A DNA stretch of 64,000 nucleotides. Origin: Streptomyces sp. Y2F8-2 (GTDB lineage: Bacteria; Actinomycetota; Actinomycetes; Streptomycetales; Streptomycetaceae). The stretch spans positions 124,001-188,000 of the forward strand of contig NZ_BNGS01000010.1 of the NCBI RefSeq assembly GCF_014905555.1, written 5' to 3'. Position numbers and translations under genes: made by a program. Numbering within the stretch: position 1 is the first letter of the stretch; each line of letters starts with the position of its first letter. Of this stretch, positions 8,075 through 15,834 are shown piece after piece. Under the pieces are notes generated by a model. The model was given only the letters and a program-made list of their open reading frames with translations. It had not been told where the DNA came from and did not search any database.

Positions 8075-9883
8075 ATGCCCGTCAGCCCCATGAACAGACG
8101 CGAGTTCATGCAGAAGTCGGCCGTCACCTCGGCGGCGGTCGCCGTCGCGGGAGCGGTCGGCAGCGGTACGGCGGAGGCTGCCGACCACCAGCCCGAGAAG
8201 ACGCCCCGCACCTGGTCCTTCTCCGTCCTCGGCACCACCGATCTGCACAGCCACGTCTTCGACTGGGACTACTACAAGGACGCCGCCTACAGCGACAAGG
8301 CCGGCAACTCCGTCGGTGTCGCGCGTGTCGCCACGCTCATCAAGCAGCAGCGCGAGGCGAAGGGCGAGGACCGGGTGCTGCTCGTGGACGCCGGCGACAT
8401 CATCCAGGGCACCTCGCTCGCCTACTACTTCGCCCGCGTCGACCCGATCACCGGCAAGGACGCGCCCAAGCACCCCATGGCCGTCGCCATGAACCACATG
8501 CGCTACGACGCCGCCGCCCTCGGCAACCACGAGTTCAACTACGGCATCGACGTCCTGCGGAAGTTCGAGAGCCAGTGTCACTTCCCGCTGCTCGGCGCCA
8601 ACGCCCTCGACGCCAAGACCCTGCGGCCCGCCTTCCGTCCGTACACCGTGAAGTGCGTCCGGGTCCCCGGCGCCCCCGACATCAAGGTCGGCATCCTCGG
8701 GCTCACCAACCCCGGGATCGCGCTGTGGGACAAGGACAACGTCAGCGGGAAGATGGTGTTCCCGGGGCTCGTCGAACAGGCGAAGAAGTACGTGCCGCGG
8801 CTGCGGGCGCTGGGCTGTGACGTGGTGTTCCTGACGGACCACTCGGGCCTGGACGGCTCGTCCTCGTACGGCGACGAACTCCCGTACGTGGAGAACGCGT
8901 CGAACCTGGTCGCGGAGCAGGTGCCGGGCATCGACGCGATCCTGGTCGGCCACACCCACGTCGAGGTCCCCTCCTACACGGTGAAGAACGAGGAGACCGG
9001 CGAGGAGGTCCTCCTCTCCGAGCCGTACTGCTGGGGCTACCGGCTGAGCGTCTTCGACTTCGAGCTCGAACTCCACCACGGACGGTGGAAGGTGACGAGC
9101 AAGACGGCCCGGACCCTCAACCCCAACACGGTGGACGAGGACCCGGAGATCAAGCGGCTCCTGGAGGCCGACCACGAACTGGTGGTGAAGTACGTCAACA
9201 CGTCCGTCGGCACCTGCACGGCGGACCTGTCGGCGGCGGAGTCCTGCTGGAAGGACGTCCCCATCATGGACTTCATCCACCAGGTGCAGATGGCGACGGT
9301 CGCCTCCGGGCTGTCCTCCGCCGACGCAGCACTCCCGCTGATCTCGGTCGCCGCGCCCTTCAGCCGGACCGCGGACATCCCGGCGGGGAGTGTGACGATC
9401 AAGGACATCGCCGGGCTCTACATCTACGACAACACCCTCTACGGCAAGAAGCTGACCGGCGCCCAGCTCAAGGACTACCTGGAGTACGCGGCGAAGTACT
9501 ACCACCAGGTCCCGTCCGGCACGAAGGTCGACACCGCGACCCTCACCAACGCCAACAACTTCTGGGACTACATGTACGACACCGCCGCCGGGGTCGACTA
9601 CGAGATCGACATCGCGCAGCCCGAGGGCTCGCGCATCAAGAACCTCTCCTACAAGGGCGCGCCGGTCGCCGACGACCAGGTCTTCGTCGTCGCCGTCAAC
9701 AACTACCGGGCCAACGGCGGTTCGGGCTACCCGCACATCGCCTCGGCGCCGATCGCGTACAGCTCGACAAACGAGATCCGCCAGCTGATGATCGACTACG
9801 TGACCGCGAAGAAGACCCTCGACCCGACCGACTTCGCCGTCACCAACTGGAAGCTGACGCAGGCGGGAACGCCGGTCTTCTGA
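8075..9883 (+). CDS. Tat-exported 5'-nucleotidase / 2',3'-cyclic phosphodiesterase-like protein
   Basis: This is a two-domain metallophosphoesterase of 602 residues. The N-terminus MNRREFMQKSA plus an alanine-rich stretch ending GTAEAAD is a twin-arginine signal, so the folded enzyme acts outside the membrane. Metal-binding motifs are TTDLHSH, VDAGDIIQG, GNHEFNYG and GHTHVEVP; the second half (about residues 350-600) carries the 5'-nucleotidase C-terminal substrate-binding domain with NNFWDYMYDTAAG and NNYRANGGSGYP. The likely role is phosphate and nucleoside scavenging. AGGAG lies six bases before ATG 8075. Confidence 0.93.
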   Translation: MPVSPMNRREFMQKSAVTSAAVAVAGAVGSGTAEAADHQPEKTPRTWSFSVLGTTDLHSHVFDWDYYKDAAYSDKAGNSVGVARVATLIKQQREAKGEDRVLLVDAGDIIQGTSLAYYFARVDPITGKDAPKHPMAVAMNHMRYDAAALGNHEFNYGIDVLRKFESQCHFPLLGANALDAKTLRPAFRPYTVKCVRVPGAPDIKVGILGLTNPGIALWDKDNVSGKMVFPGLVEQAKKYVPRLRALGCDVVFLTDHSGLDGSSSYGDELPYVENASNLVAEQVPGIDAILVGHTHVEVPSYTVKNEETGEEVLLSEPYCWGYRLSVFDFELELHHGRWKVTSKTARTLNPNTVDEDPEIKRLLEADHELVVKYVNTSVGTCTADLSAAESCWKDVPIMDFIHQVQMATVASGLSSADAALPLISVAAPFSRTADIPAGSVTIKDIAGLYIYDNTLYGKKLTGAQLKDYLEYAAKYYHQVPSGTKVDTATLTNANNFWDYMYDTAAGVDYEIDIAQPEGSRIKNLSYKGAPVADDQVFVVAVNNYRANGGSGYPHIASAPIAYSSTNEIRQLMIDYVTAKKTLDPTDFAVTNWKLTQAGTPVF

Positions 9884-9912
9884 GCGGGGCGTTCCTCAGG
9901 ACGGGGGGAGTT

Positions 9913-10344
9913 GTGAGCGCAGTGGTGGACGACGGCAAGAAGGTGGTCCAGGGCTTCTTCGAGGCGGTCAGCGAGGGCCGGCTCGAAGATCTGCCGCAGT
10001 ACATGGCGGCGGACGTCGTGGACCACAACAAGATCATCCATGGTGAGGCGGACGAGCCGGGGGCGGCGTTCGAGGGTCTGCGCCAGCAGTCCGAGGCGCT
10101 GGCTCCGCTCACCGCCCGGGTGGAGGAGCTGATCGGCGAGGGTGATCGGGTGGTGGCCCGCGTCACCCAGCGGGGCGTCCACAGCGGGGCTCACCCGCGG
10201 ATGCCCGAGCCGACCGGGCGGTCATTCGAGATCGAGGCGATCTGGATCTTCACGCTGCGCGCGGGCCGGATCACCGAGATCCGCGCGGTGAGCGACCGCC
10301 TGGGGCTGTTCGCCCAGCTCGGCTGGCCTCTGCCGCAGAGCTGA
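9913..10344 (+). CDS. SnoaL-like / ester cyclase family protein
   Basis: This 143-residue protein has the short alpha+beta barrel pattern of the NTF2/SnoaL superfamily: an N-terminal helix VVQGFFEAVSEGRL, a central GLRQQSEALAPLTARVEELIGEGDRVVARVTQRG and a terminal FTLRAGRITEIRAVSDRLGLFAQLGW. Members include polyketide cyclases and predicted ester cyclases, but most chromosomal copies are uncharacterised. A GGGGGAG site sits just before GTG 9913. It follows the nucleotidase gene by 29 bases, so co-transcription is possible without implying a joint function. Confidence 0.8.
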   Translation: MSAVVDDGKKVVQGFFEAVSEGRLEDLPQYMAADVVDHNKIIHGEADEPGAAFEGLRQQSEALAPLTARVEELIGEGDRVVARVTQRGVHSGAHPRMPEPTGRSFEIEAIWIFTLRAGRITEIRAVSDRLGLFAQLGWPLPQS

Positions 10345-10354
10345 GCCGGGCGCG

Positions 10355-10772
10355 TCAGGGCGTCGAACGGGTGGCGCCGAAGTGGGTCTCGTGGTTCCAG
10401 ACGTGGTGGCACGCGGGGCACTGCAGGTGCAGCAGGCTGCCGGAGTTGGACAGCATGTAGCGCCACCCGCGCCGGTCGTCACAGTGCGGGCAGTCCACGC
10501 CCCAGGCGCGTCGGCCGATGTCGGCCTGCGGATCAAGCGGCAGCATCGCCGGGTCCCGCGGGGAGCACGCCGGCCGCCACCAGCTCGTCGTAGACGCGCT
10601 GCTGCTCCGCGTCCAGACCGGAGTACAGCAGCGCACGCGCCTCCTCCTCGCCGCGCAGCGCCACCGCGGGGTCCCAGTCGGGCCCAAGGGCCTCCATGAC
10701 GTGGGTACGCCTGAGCATCTCGTGCGCGCCGAGGTCGAGGGCGAAGTGGAATGCGGGGCCGTGGGGGGACAT
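10355..10772 (-). pseudogene. Zinc-ribbon protein split by a frameshift
   Basis: Two reading frames together make one small protein. From ATG 10772 the frame encodes MSPHGPAFHFALDLGAHEM through ELVAAGVLP, then runs to a stop at 10533. The protein continues in the adjacent frame as RDPAMLPLDPQADIGRR and a zinc ribbon with CPHC and CPAC, ending at 10355. The break lies at the GGGG run 10560-10563 (CCCC on the coding strand): removing one base gives the continuous GVLPRDPAML. It is either a real single-base insertion or a sequencing error. The function is unknown; the paired CxxC motifs suggest metal binding. A TACGTT box lies seven bases before the start. Confidence 0.6.
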
Positions 10773-10849
10773 GCCGTCGAACGTAGGTGGGCATTTCCCC
10801 CATGGCAAGAACAGGTGGGTTGAATCACACCGGGCCCGCCCGTCGTCCT

Positions 10850-11047
10850 CTCCCGGATCAGGACCTGAGGGCCGGCCCAGTTCCGGTAGAGGTAGGGGGA
10901 GCGGTTGCAGCGGGCCAGGCGGGCGACGTGGGTCACGCCGACCCGCCGGGGGCCGTACCCGGCCAGCGCGTCCAGGGTCGCCCGGTACACCGTGCCCGTG
11001 CCGGGCTGCCGGACGGAGGGGGGCGATCGGCTCACGTCCGGGAGCAT
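10850..11047 (-). pseudogene. Remnant of a TetR-family regulator N-terminus
   Basis: From an ATG at 11047 the minus strand encodes a stretch including YRATLDALAGYG, RRVGVTHVARLARCNRS and YLYRNWAGPQVLIRE, which looks like the helix-turn-helix of a TetR regulator (normally ...NRSTLYRYW...). There is one extra residue before LYR, and after LIRE the similarity ends; the frame then runs into the downstream zinc-ribbon gene. No ligand-binding domain is present. I read it as a decayed fragment. The surrounding 10,773-11,123 interval holds no intact gene. Confidence 0.5.
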
Positions 11048-11123
11048 GGCAGGGGTCGGGGTGGTACCTGGCGGGGAAAGTGCGACAGATCTGGAGAAGG
11101 TGGTGCGGCGGGCGTCACCCTGT

Positions 11124-11498
11124 TCAGCAGCTGGTCGTCCAGGTGTGCGAGGCGCCCTGGTCGTTCGCGGCGGCGTTGTAGCCGACCTCCTGCCCCGGGG
11201 CCAGACAGATGGTGACGTGGCCCAGCAGCTCACGCGCGGAGTAGACCTTCACGTGGTCCTTGACGCCCGGGCCGGAGATGCCGTGGTTCGCCCACGAGGA
11301 GTCGTGCCAGGCCATGTCCCCCTCCCACCAGTGGTCGTCGCCGCTGTGCTCGATCTTCAGGCCCTGGAAGTTCGTTTCCGTCCACACGCAGAAGTTGCCG
11401 CTGCCGCAGGGCACCGCCTGTGCGGAGGCGGAGGTGGCGAGCACGGCTCCGGCGGACAGGGCGGTGGCGGCGAGGAGGGCGGCCAGACGCTTGTTCAT
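11124..11498 (-). CDS. Secreted peptidase inhibitor, family I36-like
   Basis: This 124-residue exported protein starts MNKRLAALLAATALSAGAVL with a Sec signal cleaved near ASAQA. The mature part has the crystallin-like I36 pattern: CGSGNFCVWTETNFQG, then DHWWEGDMAWHDSSWANHGISG and KVYSARELLG. Streptomyces members of this family inhibit metalloproteinases (SMPI). Its ATG overlaps the stop of the lipoprotein gene upstream (ATGA), so translation is coupled. It is the last of three small exported-protein genes in a row. Confidence 0.85.
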   Translation of the reverse strand: MNKRLAALLAATALSAGAVLATSASAQAVPCGSGNFCVWTETNFQGLKIEHSGDDHWWEGDMAWHDSSWANHGISGPGVKDHVKVYSARELLGHVTICLAPGQEVGYNAAANDQGASHTWTTSC

Positions 11499-12019
11499 GC
11501 TGAGGGTCTTCCTTTCGCGGTGAGGAGAGATGTGGCCTCGGCGAGGGCATGGGCACGCAACCGCTGCCACTCGGCGATCTCGGCGCGATGCCGGGAACGG
11601 ACCTCGGCCAGGGAACGGTGGGACTGCTCGGCCTCGGGCCGAAGGTTGTTCACGACCACCGACGTACGAAACCAGCGGCGCTGGTCGCCGTAGAGCCGCT
11701 GCTGAGCCGCCGCGAGGCAACCGTCGGTATGGGCGCGGACCACGTAGCCCGTGGGGAGTCGAAGTGACAGTTCCGCCTCGCCCGAACCGAACAGGGCGTC
11801 GGAGACGCGGCGTTGCTCGGCGGACGAGGGCGCCGACTGCCCCGGACGGGGCGGGACCAGGCCCTGGCGGGCGAGACAGTCGTCGGTGAGTTGCTGGGTG
11901 GCGGCCTTGATGACGTCGTCGGGGGAGGGATGGGGCGGTGCGGTCGCCTTCGTCGCACAGGCGGTGAGGACCAGCCCCGGGACGAGGAGCGCGGCAACGG
12001 CCGTCGTACGCGGACGCAT
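11495..12019 (-). CDS. Putative lipoprotein
   Basis: This 174-residue protein starts MRPRTTAVAALLVPGLVLTACAT, a lipoprotein signal with lipobox LTAC, so it should be anchored outside the membrane. The remainder is a helical, charged region (QQLTDDCLARQGL, RRVSDALFG, AEVRSRHRAEIAEWQRLRAHALAEA) with two cysteines (DDCLARQG and DGCLAAAQ) that could pair. I do not recognise a family. ATG 12019 is chosen because it places the signal at the N-terminus. It sits seven bases after the preceding gene and overlaps the next, indicating one transcript. Confidence 0.75.
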   Translation of the reverse strand: MRPRTTAVAALLVPGLVLTACATKATAPPHPSPDDVIKAATQQLTDDCLARQGLVPPRPGQSAPSSAEQRRVSDALFGSGEAELSLRLPTGYVVRAHTDGCLAAAQQRLYGDQRRWFRTSVVVNNLRPEAEQSHRSLAEVRSRHRAEIAEWQRLRAHALAEATSLLTAKGRPSA

Positions 12020-12026
12020 CTGCGGA

Positions 12027-12386
12027 TCAGCCCGGCTGGCACCCCATGGTGGAGTCACTGACCCCGTCGAACTTCGTCGCCCACTCCCAGTTGTTGGAGT
12101 AGTCGTCCGGGTAGATCGCGCGGTACAGGCAGCCGCCGGGCTGGTAGCTGATCGCGTACACGGTCACGGAGGCGTGCGAGTCGAAGGAGTACGCGTGCCG
12201 CTTCACCCGGGGGTCCGCCTCCCGGTACCCGGGCGGTGCGTAGTCCCAGGCGCCGCCGGGTCCCATCTGGTTCGGGTCCGGCCAGAAGTACACATGCCCG
12301 GGAGGCACGGCGACAGCGTGCGCGGCCGGGGCGGCGGCCGGCCCGAGGGCCGCCACGAGGGCAGAGGCGATGACAAGGTGACGCAT
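12027..12386 (-). CDS. Small secreted protein, possibly I36-like
   Basis: This 119-residue protein has an N-terminal signal, MRHLVIASALVAALG through AAHA, and a compact mature domain rich in aromatic residues and glycine (GHVYFWPDPNQMGPGGAWDY, SFDSHASVTVYAISYQ, GGCLYRAIYPDDYSNNWEW) with two cysteines likely forming a disulfide. The style recalls I36/crystallin-type inhibitors but the match is loose. It leads the run of three exported-protein genes, with seven bases to the next one. Confidence 0.7.
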   Translation of the reverse strand: MRHLVIASALVAALGPAAAPAAHAVAVPPGHVYFWPDPNQMGPGGAWDYAPPGYREADPRVKRHAYSFDSHASVTVYAISYQPGGCLYRAIYPDDYSNNWEWATKFDGVSDSTMGCQPG

Positions 12387-12454
12387 GGCCGGGGCATGCC
12401 CTGGGGCTCCCGCCCGTATGCGACACGTCTGTCCGGTTCACCCCTTCCGGGGGA

Positions 12455-12637
12455 TCAAGGGGTGCGAGCGCCCTTGAGGAATGCGCCCCACGCGCCGGAG
12501 GACACCCTGAGGGTGGGGCCGGTGGGGTTCTTCGAGTCGCGGATGTGTATGACGTCAACGTCTTGGGCGACCTCGACGCAGTCCCCGCCACTGTCGTTGC
12601 TGTAGCTCGACTTGAACCACCGCAGTGCGCTGCTCAT
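12455..12637 (-). CDS. DUF397 protein
   Basis: This 60-residue protein shows the DUF397 signature: RWFKSSYSNDSGGDCVEVA, VHIRDSKNP-type segment and a C-terminal WGAFL. In Streptomyces such proteins pair with an XRE/DUF5753 regulator, as in WhiJ-type loci affecting development, and are thought to bind it. Here the ATG overlaps the stop of the XRE gene (ATGA), which is the classical arrangement. Confidence 0.88.
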   Translation of the reverse strand: MSSALRWFKSSYSNDSGGDCVEVAQDVDVIHIRDSKNPTGPTLRVSSGAWGAFLKGARTP

Positions 12638-13473
12638 CGCTGCTCTTCTCCTGCCAGCCGCTGGATGAGGCTCAGTGAGTCGTCCGGGCTCAAAGCCTGT
12701 GTGCGGATCTTCGCATAGCGGTGCGAGAGTTGGGCCACCTTGGTGGGATCACCGACGAGGACGCTTTCATCCTCGATCTCCATGTAGACCACGTGGTGGT
12801 GCTCTCTCGTCTCCACCAGCTTCATGTCACCGCGGGCTCCTGCGTGACCGGCGCGCAGCCCCCGTTCCAACGGCAGCACCTGGATGCTGACATTGTCCCG
12901 CTCCGCGGCCTCTGCTAGCGAGCGCAATTGCTCGTACAGCACCTCCCAACTGCCGAACGGCCGCCGAAGCACCGACTCGTCGAGGATCAGCTCGATCATG
13001 GCAACGGGATCGCGATCGAAGAGCGCCTTGCGCGCCATGCGCGCTTCGACCAGTTCCTCCACCTTGTCATCGGCGAGCTTCGGATAGCCGCCGCCGATCA
13101 GGGCGCGGGCATAGCCCTCCGTCTGGAAAAGGCCGTCGACCACGTAGGTCTGGTATGACGACAGCGTCACTGCCTCGGCCTCCATCAAAGCGAAGTCCTT
13201 GAACTGCGGCGGGTACTTGTCGAGCAGCACGTACTTGCGTGCCTTCTCGAAGACGCCCAATCCCCCGCCGAGCGCCTCCTCCAGCTTGACGAGCATCTTG
13301 TCGCTCGCGGGCTGCGCGCACGTCTCCATCGCACTGACCGCCGACCCGGTGTACCCGATCTTCCTCCCCAACTCCTCCTGCGACAGCTGCTGCTGCTCGC
13401 GCAGCGCCTTCGCCAGGGCGGCGACCAGATGTGCCGTCCCGCTCGCCTCCACCTTGTTCACAGCCCGCGCCAT
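12634..13473 (-). CDS. XRE-family regulator with DUF5753 domain
   Basis: This 279-residue protein has an N-terminal helix-turn-helix (LREQQQLSQEELGRKIGYTGSAVSAMETCAQPAS) and a C-terminal DUF5753 region (FKDFALMEAEAVTLSSYQTYVVDGLFQTEGYARALI, ERDNVSIQVLPLERG). It belongs to the actinomycete WhiJ/AbaA-ORFA-like regulators, generally repressors of developmental or antibiotic genes relieved by the partner DUF397 protein. I selected ATG 13473 over the ATG at 13494. Two tandem 10-bp repeats lie 13-32 bases upstream and may be its own operator. Confidence 0.9.
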   Translation of the reverse strand: MARAVNKVEASGTAHLVAALAKALREQQQLSQEELGRKIGYTGSAVSAMETCAQPASDKMLVKLEEALGGGLGVFEKARKYVLLDKYPPQFKDFALMEAEAVTLSSYQTYVVDGLFQTEGYARALIGGGYPKLADDKVEELVEARMARKALFDRDPVAMIELILDESVLRRPFGSWEVLYEQLRSLAEAAERDNVSIQVLPLERGLRAGHAGARGDMKLVETREHHHVVYMEIEDESVLVGDPTKVAQLSHRYAKIRTQALSPDDSLSLIQRLAGEEQR

Positions 13474-13485
13474 TGCGGTCACCCC

Positions 13486-13505
13486 CGAACTCAACCGAAC
13501 TCAAC
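13486..13505. repeat. Tandem 10-bp repeat upstream of the XRE gene
   Basis: CGAACTCAAC occurs twice without a gap. The 10-bp period puts both copies on one face of the helix, suiting an autoregulatory operator. That role is inference from position. Confidence 0.45.
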
Positions 13506-13598
13506 CGGTCGCAAGTCGCTCGTACCGGTTTCCGACCGTTGCTATTGGTCGACACAGAGTTATGGAAGACGCTAGCCCCGCCTGTCGAAACTGGCCGC

Positions 13599-13994
13599 AT
13601 GAATACGCAAAGTGACCTGGACTGGATCCCCTCCACGGGCATCCAACTCCGCAAAGCCGGCGTCCGGTTCGACGCCCTCCGGATCGACGGCGACCGGGGC
13701 CGCGCCCTCGCCGACCGTCTCGCCCGCATGACCGGCGGAGCCCCAGGACCCGTCATCGAGGAGGACAACGGAAGACGTGCCGTCTACTTCCTCGTCCCGG
13801 TCGGCAGCACGTCCCACCGCTCCTGGCCCGAAGGAGTCACACGCCTCACCGCCGGCCCGAACCGGATCTCGTACATCCCGATCCCAGCGCTCGACGGCCT
13901 GACCTGGCCCCTGAGTTGGCGCTACCGGCCGACGGCATCCGGCGACCTGGTCCACACGCTGCTCCTGCGCACCGCCCTTCACTCCCCGGAGTGA
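13599..13994 (+). CDS. Conserved hypothetical protein of XRE/DUF397 loci
   Basis: This 131-residue protein starts MNTQSDLDWIPSTGIQLRKAGVRFDALRIDG and has an alpha/beta pattern with RRAVYFLVPVGST and PLSWRYRPTASGDLVHTLLLRTAL. I do not recognise a named domain. Similar short proteins accompany XRE/DUF397 pairs in streptomycetes, where the C-terminal proline-rich segment is conserved. It diverges from the XRE gene, with the tandem repeats between them, and points toward the HTH gene at 14152. No clear ribosome-binding site precedes the ATG. Confidence 0.65.
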   Translation: MNTQSDLDWIPSTGIQLRKAGVRFDALRIDGDRGRALADRLARMTGGAPGPVIEEDNGRRAVYFLVPVGSTSHRSWPEGVTRLTAGPNRISYIPIPALDGLTWPLSWRYRPTASGDLVHTLLLRTALHSPE

Positions 13995-14151
13995 AATATG
14001 CCAAGTGCCGCCTGACAAAAGCCAGTTCTGGCTTGCATCCGTCGCTCTGCGTGCCCATAGAGTCGCGCCAACAAGCCGAGCGAAAGAACGCCCCCGCGGT
14101 GCGCCAACACCCGGGGGCTCGACACCAGGTCCAGATACGAGAGAACACCTG

Positions 14152-14961
14152 ATGCGCATCCATCGTACGACGCCCACGCGCGCCTTTTCCGTCTTCTCCA
14201 ACGCTCTTCTCCGCGACCGCAGCATCTCCTGGTGCGCGGTAGGCGTACTGACGTACCTATTGAGCCTGCCGAACGACGCCCGCGTCACCATCCGCACGCT
14301 CGCGGAGCAGCGCAAGGAGGGGCGGGCGCGGATCGCCGCCGCCCTGCATGAGCTGGAGGAATCCAGGTATCTGCGGCGGGTGGTGCACAAGAGCCGGGCG
14401 ACGGGCCAACTCTTCACGGTCTACGAGGTGTTCGACACTCCGTACGAGGACGAGCCACCCTCGGGTGAATCGGAGGAATCCCAGAACCCGGCCTCCGGCG
14501 AGTCGGCCGACGCGCCGTCGGACGCTCCCCCTCCGGGGGAAAAGACCGGGGAAGAAGAACCTCCCTCCCCGCCGCCGCCCCCGCCCGCCGCTCCGAGCGA
14601 GCGCACCGCGCTCGCCGCCAAGCTGCTCGGCTCGCTCGGCCGCGCACACCCCCGGCTGACGCTCGGTGCGGAAGACGCGCTGCGGCTCGCGCCACTGGTG
14701 GAGGAGTGGTGGGACGCGGGGGCAAGCAACGCCCAGGTGCGGGCGGCCCTGACGGACGGGCTGCCGCCCCGCGTGTACTCGCCGCGCGCCCTCATCGAGA
14801 ACCGCCTGCGCCGCAAGCGCCCGGCGCCGCCGACGGTCGGACCGGTCACGACCGTCGAGGTCGAGACGCGCACGCCCGGGGCGTCCGCCTACCGGGAGGC
14901 CGCCCGGCGAGGCGGCGCGCTGGCATGGGCCCTGCTGCGGGGCCAGGCCGCTCCCGCGTAG
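14152..14961 (+). CDS. Winged-helix DNA-binding protein with proline-rich linker
   Basis: This 269-residue protein has an N-terminal winged-helix/HTH region (DRSISWCAVGVLTYLLSLPNDARVTIRTLAEQRKEGRARIAAALHELEESRYLRR) that recalls replication-initiator or MarR-like folds. An acidic, proline-rich linker follows (about residues 100-150). The C-terminal helical domain includes LRLAPLVEEWW, NAQVRAALTDGLPP and ALIENRLRRKRP. Related helix-turn-helix proteins are common beside XRE/DUF397 genes and in plasmid-derived segments. The function is unknown. Start chosen at ATG 14152, ahead of which no strong ribosome-binding site is seen. Confidence 0.7.
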   Translation: MRIHRTTPTRAFSVFSNALLRDRSISWCAVGVLTYLLSLPNDARVTIRTLAEQRKEGRARIAAALHELEESRYLRRVVHKSRATGQLFTVYEVFDTPYEDEPPSGESEESQNPASGESADAPSDAPPPGEKTGEEEPPSPPPPPPAAPSERTALAAKLLGSLGRAHPRLTLGAEDALRLAPLVEEWWDAGASNAQVRAALTDGLPPRVYSPRALIENRLRRKRPAPPTVGPVTTVEVETRTPGASAYREAARRGGALAWALLRGQAAPA

Positions 14962-15051
14962 ACGCACAGACTCCCGGCCGCACGCCCGTGCCGCCGGGTC
15001 CTTCCAGAGAAACGGGAGTGCTGATGACCGTCACACTCGAACGCCCTGAGG

Positions 15052-15071
15052 CGGTATACCGACGGTATACT
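15052..15071 (+). promoter_or_regulatory. Promoter-operator of the vapBC-like operon
   Basis: Two direct copies of CGGTATAC start 11 bp apart (15052 and 15063). The second overlaps TATACT at 15066-15071, a near-consensus -10 box six bases before ATG 15078. The arrangement suits a leaderless promoter repressed by a dimeric antitoxin on one helix face. Confidence 0.6.
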
Positions 15072-15077
15072 CTGCTC

Positions 15078-15344
15078 ATGGCTGACACCACGATCAAGGT
15101 CGACCCCGCTGTCCGAGACCGCCTCCAGGAGCTGGCCCGGGATCGCGGGATGAGCATGCGGGACCTCGTGGCGGAGCTGGCCGGGGCCACGCCCACCAAG
15201 GAAGAGCTGCGCAAGCGGTACGAGGAGACCAAGGCGTACGTCGAGGAGCACTTCCTCGGCAGGCCCTACACCGAGGACGACGAGAAGGCCGGCGAGAAGC
15301 TGTGGGCCGACCTGCAGGCCGGGCGCATCGGGGAGGTCCAGTGA
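15078..15344 (+). CDS. VapB-like ribbon-helix-helix antitoxin
   Basis: This 88-residue protein begins MADTTIKVDPAVRDRLQELARDRG, a ribbon-helix-helix DNA-binding pattern in which the TTIKV strand would contact DNA; the C-terminal half (KRYEETKAYVEEHFLGRPYTEDDEKAGEKLW) is charged and would wrap the toxin. It would neutralise the downstream PIN-like toxin and repress the operon. I chose ATG 15078 because TATACT lies six bases upstream; an in-frame ATG at 15024 lies before the promoter. Its stop overlaps the toxin start (GTGA). Confidence 0.8.
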   Translation: MADTTIKVDPAVRDRLQELARDRGMSMRDLVAELAGATPTKEELRKRYEETKAYVEEHFLGRPYTEDDEKAGEKLWADLQAGRIGEVQ

Positions 15345-15790
15345 GGGAGCAGGACCAGTACCCGCTGCCGCGTGCCGTCATCTTCGACGACACTGCCGCC
15401 CTCGCGCTCGGCGCGGGGAACAGCATGGCCTCCCGGCTCGTCGTCGAGGCCGAGAAGGACCCCGCCCTGCGCGTGTACATCCCGGCGCTCAGCCTGGCCG
15501 CCGCCGAGCGGGAGCGGGCGGGAGTCGCCGAGCACCTCGGCGCGCTGCCGTCCGTCAACATCGAGGCGCTCGACTTCGCTGCGGCAACCGCCGTGGGCAA
15601 GCGCCTGCGGACAGCGGCCGCCGCAGAAGCAGAGGACGACGGCAAGCTGGAGCCGGACTGGAGCGGTGCGCACGTGCTGCACCTCGCCCTGCCCACGGTG
15701 GAGTGGCCGCGCGGCCGTCCCGTCCTGACCAGGACACCCACCCGGTACCGCGGGACGGGCATCCGTACGATCCGGATCGTAGAGAGCTGA
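15341..15790 (+). CDS. PIN-like toxin (VapC-type)
   Basis: This 149-residue protein has a PIN-like layout: an early acidic pair in AVIFDDTAALALGAG, a middle acidic residue in LAAAERERAG, and a late acidic position in PDWSGAHVLHLALP, followed by a strand PVLTRTPTRYRGTGIRTIRIVE typical of PIN C-termini. PIN toxins are Mg-dependent ribonucleases, often cutting tRNA or rRNA. The GTG start overlaps the antitoxin stop, fixing stoichiometry. Catalytic activity is inferred, since the acidic residues match only approximately. Confidence 0.72.
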   Translation: MREQDQYPLPRAVIFDDTAALALGAGNSMASRLVVEAEKDPALRVYIPALSLAAAERERAGVAEHLGALPSVNIEALDFAAATAVGKRLRTAAAAEAEDDGKLEPDWSGAHVLHLALPTVEWPRGRPVLTRTPTRYRGTGIRTIRIVES

Positions 15791-15834
15791 CAAGGAGCCG
15801 GTGAGGGGCACCCGCTCGAGAGCCCCTCCCGGCC

